NCBI RefSeq assembly: GCF_023053635.1
Contig: NC_086175.1
Coordinates: 121,284,740 to 121,348,739, forward strand
Direction: 5' to 3'
From: Elgaria multicarinata webbii
Lineage: Eukaryota > Chordata > Lepidosauria > Squamata > Anguidae
DNA: 64,000 bases
In this document: positions 58,774-64,000 of the stretch, piece by piece
How positions within the stretch are numbered: position 1 is the stretch's first letter
How the letters are laid out: the number at the start of each line of letters is the position of its first letter
Position numbers and translations under genes: made by a program
Notes under the pieces: model-generated
What the model was told of the DNA's origin: nothing
Seen by the model: only the letters and a program-made list of their open reading frames with translations
Databases searched by the model: none

Positions 58774-61296
58774 GATCCAAGTAGTGACAGAAGTTCGCAA
58801 CATTGTCCAAGAGGTGGCAACAAAAAACGTCCCAAAGAAAAAGAAAACCAAGAAGGCAAGATGGCTGTCTGCTGAGACACTGGAAGTAGCCCAAGAAAGA
58901 AGGAAAGCAAAAGGCAACAGTGATAGGGGGAGATATGCCCAATTAAATGCAAAATTCCAGAGGTTAGCCAGAAAATTCCCTGGTTAGGCCTCATCTAGAG
59001 TATTGCGTCCAGTTCTGGGCTCCACAATTCAAGAAGGACGCAGACAAGCTGGAGCGTGTTCAGAAGAGGGCAACGAGGATGATCAGAGGTCTAGAAACAA
59101 AGCCCTATGAAGAGAGACTGAAAGAACTGGGCATGTTTAGCCTGGAGAAGAGAAGATTGAGGGGAGACATGATAGCACTCTTCAAATACTTAAAAGGTTG
59201 TCACACAGAGGAGGGCCAGGATCTCTTCTTGATCCTCCCAGAGTGCAGGACACGGAATAACGGGCTCAAGTTAAAGGAAGCCAGATTCCGGCTGGACATC
59301 AGGAAAAACTTCCTGACTGTTAGAGCAGTGCGACAGTGGAATCAGCTACCTAGGGAGGTTGTGGGCTCTCCCACACTAGAGGCATTCAAGAGGCAGCTGG
59401 ACAACCATCTGTCAGGGATGCTTTAGGGTGGATTCCTGCATTGAGCAGGGGGTTGGACTCGATGGCCTTGTAGGCCCCTTCCAACTCTGCTATTCTATGA
59501 TTCTATGATTCTAAGAGATAAAGAATTATTTTTAAACAAGCAATGCGCGGAAGTGGAAGAAGACAATAGAATAGGAAGGACAAGAGACCTCTTCCAGAAA
59601 ATTAGAAACATCGGAGGTAAATTCCAGGCAAAAATGGGTATGATCAAAAACAAAGATGGCAAGGACCTAACAGAAACAGAAGAGATCAAGAAAAGGTGGC
59701 AAGAATATACGGAAGATCTGTATAGGAAGGATAATAATATCGGGGATAGCTCAGACGGTGTGGTCAGTGAGTTAGAGCCAGACATCCTGAAGAGTGAGGT
59801 CGAATGGGCCTTAAGAAGCATTGCTAATAACAAGGCAGCAGGAGACGACGGTATCCCAGCTGAACTGTTTAAAATATTGCAAGATGATGCTGTCAAGGTG
59901 ATGCATGCCATATACCAGCAAATCTGGAAAACACAAGAATGGCCATCAGACTGGAAAAAATCAACTTATATCCCCATACCAAAAAAGGGAAATACTAAAG
60001 AATGTTCCAACTATCGGACAGTGGCACTTATTTCACATGCCAGCAAGGTAATGCTCAAGATCCTGCAAGGTAGACTCCAGCAATTCATGGAGCGAGAATT
60101 GCCAGATGTACAAGCTGGGTTTAGAAAAGGCAGAGGAACTAGAGACCAAATTGCCAATATCCGCTGGATAATGGAGAAAGCCAGGGAGTTCCAGAAAAAC
60201 ATCTATTTCTGTTTTATCGACTATTCTAAAGCCTTTGACTGTGTGGATCATAACAAACTGTGGCAAGTTCTGGGTGGTATGGGGATACCAAGTCATCTTG
60301 TCTGCCTCCTGAGGAATCTGTATAACGAACAAGTAGCAACGGTAAGAACAGACCACGGAACAACGGACTGGTTTAAGATTGGGAAAGGAGTACGGCAGGG
60401 TTGTATACTCTCACCTTACCTATTCAACTTGTATGCAGAACACATCATGCGACGTGCTGGGCTTGACGAATCCAAGACTGGAGTTAAAATTGCAGGAAGA
60501 AACATTAACAACCTCAGATATGCAGATGACACCACTTTGATGGCTGAAAGCGAGGAGGAGCTGAGGAGCCTTATGACAAAGGTGAAAGAAGAAAGTGCAA
60601 AAGCCGGGTTGCAGTTAAACCTCAAAAAAACCAAGATTATGGCAACCAGCTTGAATGATAACTGGCAAATAGAGGGAGAAAACGTGGAGGCAGTGACAGA
60701 CTTTGTATTTCTGGGAGCAAAGATTACTGATTGCAGCCAGGAAATCAGAAGACGTTTACTTCTTGGGAGGAGAGCAATGACAAATCTTGATAAAATAGTT
60801 AAGAGCAGAGACACCACACTGACAACAAAGGTCCGCATAGTTAAAGCAATGGTATTCCCCGTAGTAACCTATGGCTGCGAGAGCTGGACCATAAGGAAAG
60901 CTGAGCGAAGGAAGATAGATGCTTTTGAACTGTGGTGTTGGAGGAAAATTCTGAGAGTGCCTTGGACTGCAAGAAGATCAAACCAGTCCATACTCCAGGA
61001 AATAAAGCCAGACTGCTCACTTGAGGGAATGGTATTAAAGGCAAAACTGAAGTGCTTTGGCCACATAATGAGAAGACAGGACACCCTGGAGAAGAGGCTG
61101 ATGCTAGGGAAAGTGGAAGGCAAAAGGAAGAGGGGCCGACCAAGGGCGAGATGGATGGATGATATTCTGGAGGTGACAGACTTGACCTTGGGGAAGCTGG
61201 GGGTGGTGACGGCCGACAGAAAGCTCTGGCGTGGGCTGGTCCATGAAGTCACGAAGAGTCGGAAACGACTGAACGAATAAACAACAACAACAAGCA
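58774..61296 (+). mobile_element. BovB (RTE-clade) LINE, 5'-truncated, split by a CR1
   Basis: The first piece (58774-58975) encodes ARWLSAETLEVAQERRKAKG and AKFQRLA. After the CR1 it resumes at 59514 with RDKELFLNKQCAEVEEDNRI and stays open to the stop at 61278-61280. RT motifs: FIDYSKAFDCVDH, GVRQGCILSPYLFNLYAEHI, RYADDTTLMAESEEEL. The C-terminal region has VFPVVTYGCESWTIRKAE, ELWCWRKILRVPWTARRSNQ, FGHIMRR and KSRKRLNE. The 3' end is GAGTCGGAAACGACTGAACG followed by an (AAC)n tail. The endonuclease half is missing. About 590 codons without a break suggest a young insertion. Confidence 0.95.
58976..59513 (+). mobile_element. CR1-A LINE 3' end inserted in BovB
   Basis: CCTGGTTAGGCCTCATCTAG to three ATTCTATG units. 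Encodes [20 protein letters not shown] and [20 protein letters not shown] without a stop over 115 codons. It cuts the BovB frame between the LA and RDKE residues, with little or no target duplication, as usual for CR1. Confidence 0.92.
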
Positions 61297-61599
61297 ATAT
61301 AATACATCTCAACCATTGTGGGGTAAATTGCAGCCAGCTGTCCTGTGTACCTGCTCAGTCTGCTATCCAGGTGCTAAGGCTTGAAGAGCAATTCCAAGGC
61401 CCCTGTTGCTGTCTCTCCCTTTCTCTTCTTTAGCTTTAAACCCAAATTGGACTGGACAACCCTTCTGATAGAGGGTCCTTTCAAATAGAAGACTATCCTT
61501 GCACAGCAGGGGAGGGGGCAACATTTTTGGGTCAGTGAACACATTTGGAATTTTGAAAGAGTGTTGTGGGCACTCTTAAATTAAAAATGTTTAATTAAA
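61297..61599. other. Intergenic, nothing recognised
   Basis: No supported feature. Confidence 0.6.
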
Positions 61600-62016
61600 A
61601 ATACCTTTAGAAATAAAAATCGGTAGGCATACGGATCTTTGTGGCTTTACAAAATTAAAACATATAAATAGAATTATACAAAAGTTAAAAATATAATTAA
61701 ACCTGCTGCAATATTAAAACGTTTAAAACATTTAAAATACAAATAACAATTTTAAAAAATCTAACTCCTAAACAGAGATCCAGACTATTCCCCAAAAGGC
61801 CTGCCAGAACAAAAAAGTTTTTGCTTGCCTCCAGAAGCATAGCAAGGAGGGAGCCAGTCTAGCTTCCCTGGGAAGGGAGTTCCAGAGCCCTGGAGCAGCC
61901 ACCGAGAAGGCCCTCTCCTGAGTTCCCACCAGGCATACCTGTGACGGTGATGGGACTGAGTGAAGGGCTTCTTCTGAAGATCTCAGAGCATGGGCAAGCT
62001 TGTAAGGGAGAACTGT
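61600..62016 (-). mobile_element. L2-type LINE 3' end
   Basis: Minus-strand peptide RAFSVAAPGLWNSLPREARL, APSLLCFWRQAKTFLFWQAF is an L2 ORF2 end; A-rich 3' UTR to the left. Confidence 0.8.
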
Positions 62017-62124
62017 GGCCACAGCTAGACCCCTGCCTGAGCACTGGATCCCCTGTGTGTCACCTAGATGAACAGGTTTGACCCCTGGACGATCCAGGAA
62101 TAAACCTTAGGTCTAGCTACGGCC
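62017..62124. mobile_element. Harbinger-like element (GGCCACAGCTAGACC family), shortened copy
   Basis: Ends GGCCACAGCTAGACC / GGTCTAGCTACGGCC, with GAGCACTGGATCCCCTGTGT inside as at 43449. It is about 30 bp shorter near the left end. Confidence 0.65.
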
Positions 62125-62680
62125 ACAGTCTTTCAAGTATGCAAGTTTAAGACTTTGTCCACTACCCCACATAATTGTCATCACCATTTTTAACCTGTTA
62201 AGTACCCAACAAATCTAAGCAACCATTGTGATGTGTCCCAAAGAAGAGATCTGGAAAAGGCAAGTCGGTTGAAACTTCAAGGCACAAGCTTTACCTCTAT
62301 TCTTTTCCTTAAAAAAAGAGATCCGTGAGTCCTGGGGCGTAGTAGGTTGATGAACACCTGAACTGACAACCTGCCACAGTAAAAGGCCCCTTCTGTTTAA
62401 AAAGAGGAATTGTATATATTTATGAAGCAGTTTGACTTCTCCATGACCTCCAGTCCTGAATCTGCCCTTGTCCATAAACAGCCTGGGCTGGTCTGAGTCC
62501 TCCAAATTGCAAAGCAGGCGTTGCCTCTGTATTCCTTTTGGGTTGAGCCGCAAATATGCACCATACATGTCAATTTGCTTCTGTTTTGTGAAGTGCAATA
62601 GCCGTGAGAAGCTGCGATCTGCTGGAAGCCATGGTGAATGGGAGAAGGTGCTTTAGGCCAGGGCAAGAAGCACTCTAGAT
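62125..62680. other. Intergenic, nothing recognised
   Basis: No supported feature. Confidence 0.6.
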
Positions 62681-62865
62681 CTTTTGTACTTCAGTTCCCA
62701 GCATTCCTGACCACTGGCCATATTGACAGGGTCTTCTGGGTGTTGAAGGCCAAAACTCTGATGTGTGTCTATCTTTGCCTTGGGCCAGCTCAAACTAATT
62801 TTCCATAAGAGGCTGTCTAATATCAAATCAGGGCACTGGTCTGTCTAGCACAGTGTTGTTTACAT

Positions 62866-63005
62866 CAGGAGTAGGCAGCCTGATGCCCTCCAGATGTTTT
62901 GGACTACAGCTCCCACCAGCCCCAGATAACAGGACCAATGGGCAGGGATGATGGGAGTTATGGTCCAAAACATTTGGAGGACTCTGGATTGCCTACCCTG
63001 GTTTC
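62866..63005. repeat. Foldback-F element
   Basis: GAGTAGGCAGCCTGATGCCC at the left, GGATTGCCTACCCTGG at the right, GGGAGTTATGGTCCAAAACA inside. A half copy lies at 62690-62760. Confidence 0.75.
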
Positions 63006-63139
63006 TACTGACTGATAGCATGGCACGCTTTTCCTAGCCCTTCCTGAAGATGTCAAGGATTCACTCTGGGTTCGTCTGCATGCGAAGCACATGCCCTACC
63101 ATGGAGCCACTCTCCCATTTAGCACAATCTTTTTCTACT

Positions 63140-63397
63140 CCACCCTTCCCCAACCTAGTGTCCTCCAAATTTGTGGGATTACAGTTCCCACCATCCCCAA
63201 CCAGCACTGCCACACTCTCCCCACAAGCTACACCTACCCAGGCAACACTGAGAAATTCTTACAAGCCTCACTCTAAATCAGTCTCCCACAACCTGATAAT
63301 CTTCAGAGGGGTTGGGCTGCAATGCCCATCATTCCCTGCCAGCATGACTTGGAATGAGGGGGCTTGCAGTTCAACGCATCTGGAGTGTGCTGGTTCA
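63140..63397. repeat. Foldback-F half copies
   Basis: CACCCTTCCCCAACCTAGTG (63145) and GTTGGGCTGCAATGCCCATC (63311) mark two partial copies. Confidence 0.5.
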
Positions 63398-64000
63398 GGA
63401 TGGCAGTCCTAAACAGTGTGATGTGGCTGCAAAAAAAGCAAATGCTAATTTGGGCTGCATTAATAGAAGTATAGCTTCCAAATCGTGTGAGGCGCTGGTT
63501 CTTCTCTATTTGGCCCTGGTTAGGCCTCATCTAGAGTATTGCGTCCAGTTTCTGGGCTCCACAATTCAAGAAGGATGCAGACAAGCTGGAGCATGTTCAG
63601 AGGAGAGCAACCAGGATGATCAGGGGTCTGGAAACAAAGCCCTATGAAGAGAGACTGAAACAACTGGGCATGTTTAGCCTGGAGAAGAGAAGATGGAGGG
63701 GAGACATGATAGCACTCTTCAAATACTTAAAAGGTTGTCAGACAGAGGAGGGCCAGGGTCTCTTCTTGATCCTCCCAGAGTGCAGGACACTGAATAATGG
63801 GCTCAAGTGACAGGAAGCCAGATTCCAGCTGGACATCAGGAAAAACTTCCTGACTACTAGAGCAGTATGACAGTGGAACCAGTTACCTAGAAAGGTCACG
63901 GGTTCTCCCACACTAGAGGCCTTCAAGAGGCAGCTGGACAACCATCTGTCAGGGATGCTTTAGGGTGGATTCCTGCATTGAGCAGGGGGTTGGACTTGAT
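63398..64000 (+). mobile_element. CR1-A LINE 3' end, running off the window
   Basis: Includes the [18 protein letters not shown] block and [40 protein letters not shown]. The window stops at GGGGGTTGGACTTGAT, just before the expected tail. Confidence 0.9.

Overview
The window is vertebrate nuclear DNA, most likely from a squamate reptile (a lizard). Reasons: two spliced, conserved vertebrate genes; a near-continuous BovB/RTE reading frame; abundant CR1 and L2 LINE 3' ends; tRNA-derived SINEs; and many short foldback hAT and Harbinger-like elements. The species cannot be fixed from this.

Genes. Two host genes stand head to head around a GC-rich, CpG-rich block at about 16.9-18.6 kb. On the minus strand, 212-17128, lies the 5' part of CEP57 (centrosomal coiled-coil protein). 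Five coding exons (600 nt, 200 codons) can be placed with splice sites and phases that join exactly; the rest of the gene lies left of position 1. On the plus strand, 18105-33574, lies the complete coding sequence of FAM76B. Its ten coding exons join into 1,089 nt (362 residues plus stop), with seven CxxC zinc-binding-type motifs, a histidine-rich tract and a C-terminal coiled coil. A 3' UTR of about 3 kb ends near the AATAAA signals at 36405 and 36624. The CEP57-FAM76B pairing is the same divergent arrangement as on human chromosome 11q21. About 977 bp separate the two start codons, with CCAAT boxes in both orientations and an NRF1-like site between.

Layout. 1-17.1 kb: CEP57 introns holding CR1, L2, a palindromic Penelope-like candidate with paired hammerhead-like motifs, an unclassified LINE, an LTR fossil inside a CR1, and a hAT element. 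17.1-18.1 kb: shared promoter. 18.1-36.7 kb: FAM76B, whose introns carry CR1, L2, an L1-clade LINE and nested foldback elements. 36.7-64 kb: intergenic DNA with no host gene I can support. It is a dense stack of repeats, including a 570-bp GC-rich double-hairpin hAT element, a hAT inside a hAT, Harbinger-like elements inside a SINE and a CR1, a 34-bp minisatellite, an inverted CR1 pair, and a 2-kb BovB reading frame split by a CR1.

Names used below. CR1-A: CR1 ends with an ATTCTATG-repeat tail. CR1-B: CR1 ends with a CTTCTTATGTTC tail. Foldback-F: short palindromes built on GGGAGTTGTAGTCCAA. Family C: foldback elements with ends like TTCAGATGACATG. Family and clade names rest on remembered consensus sequences and protein motifs, not on a database search.
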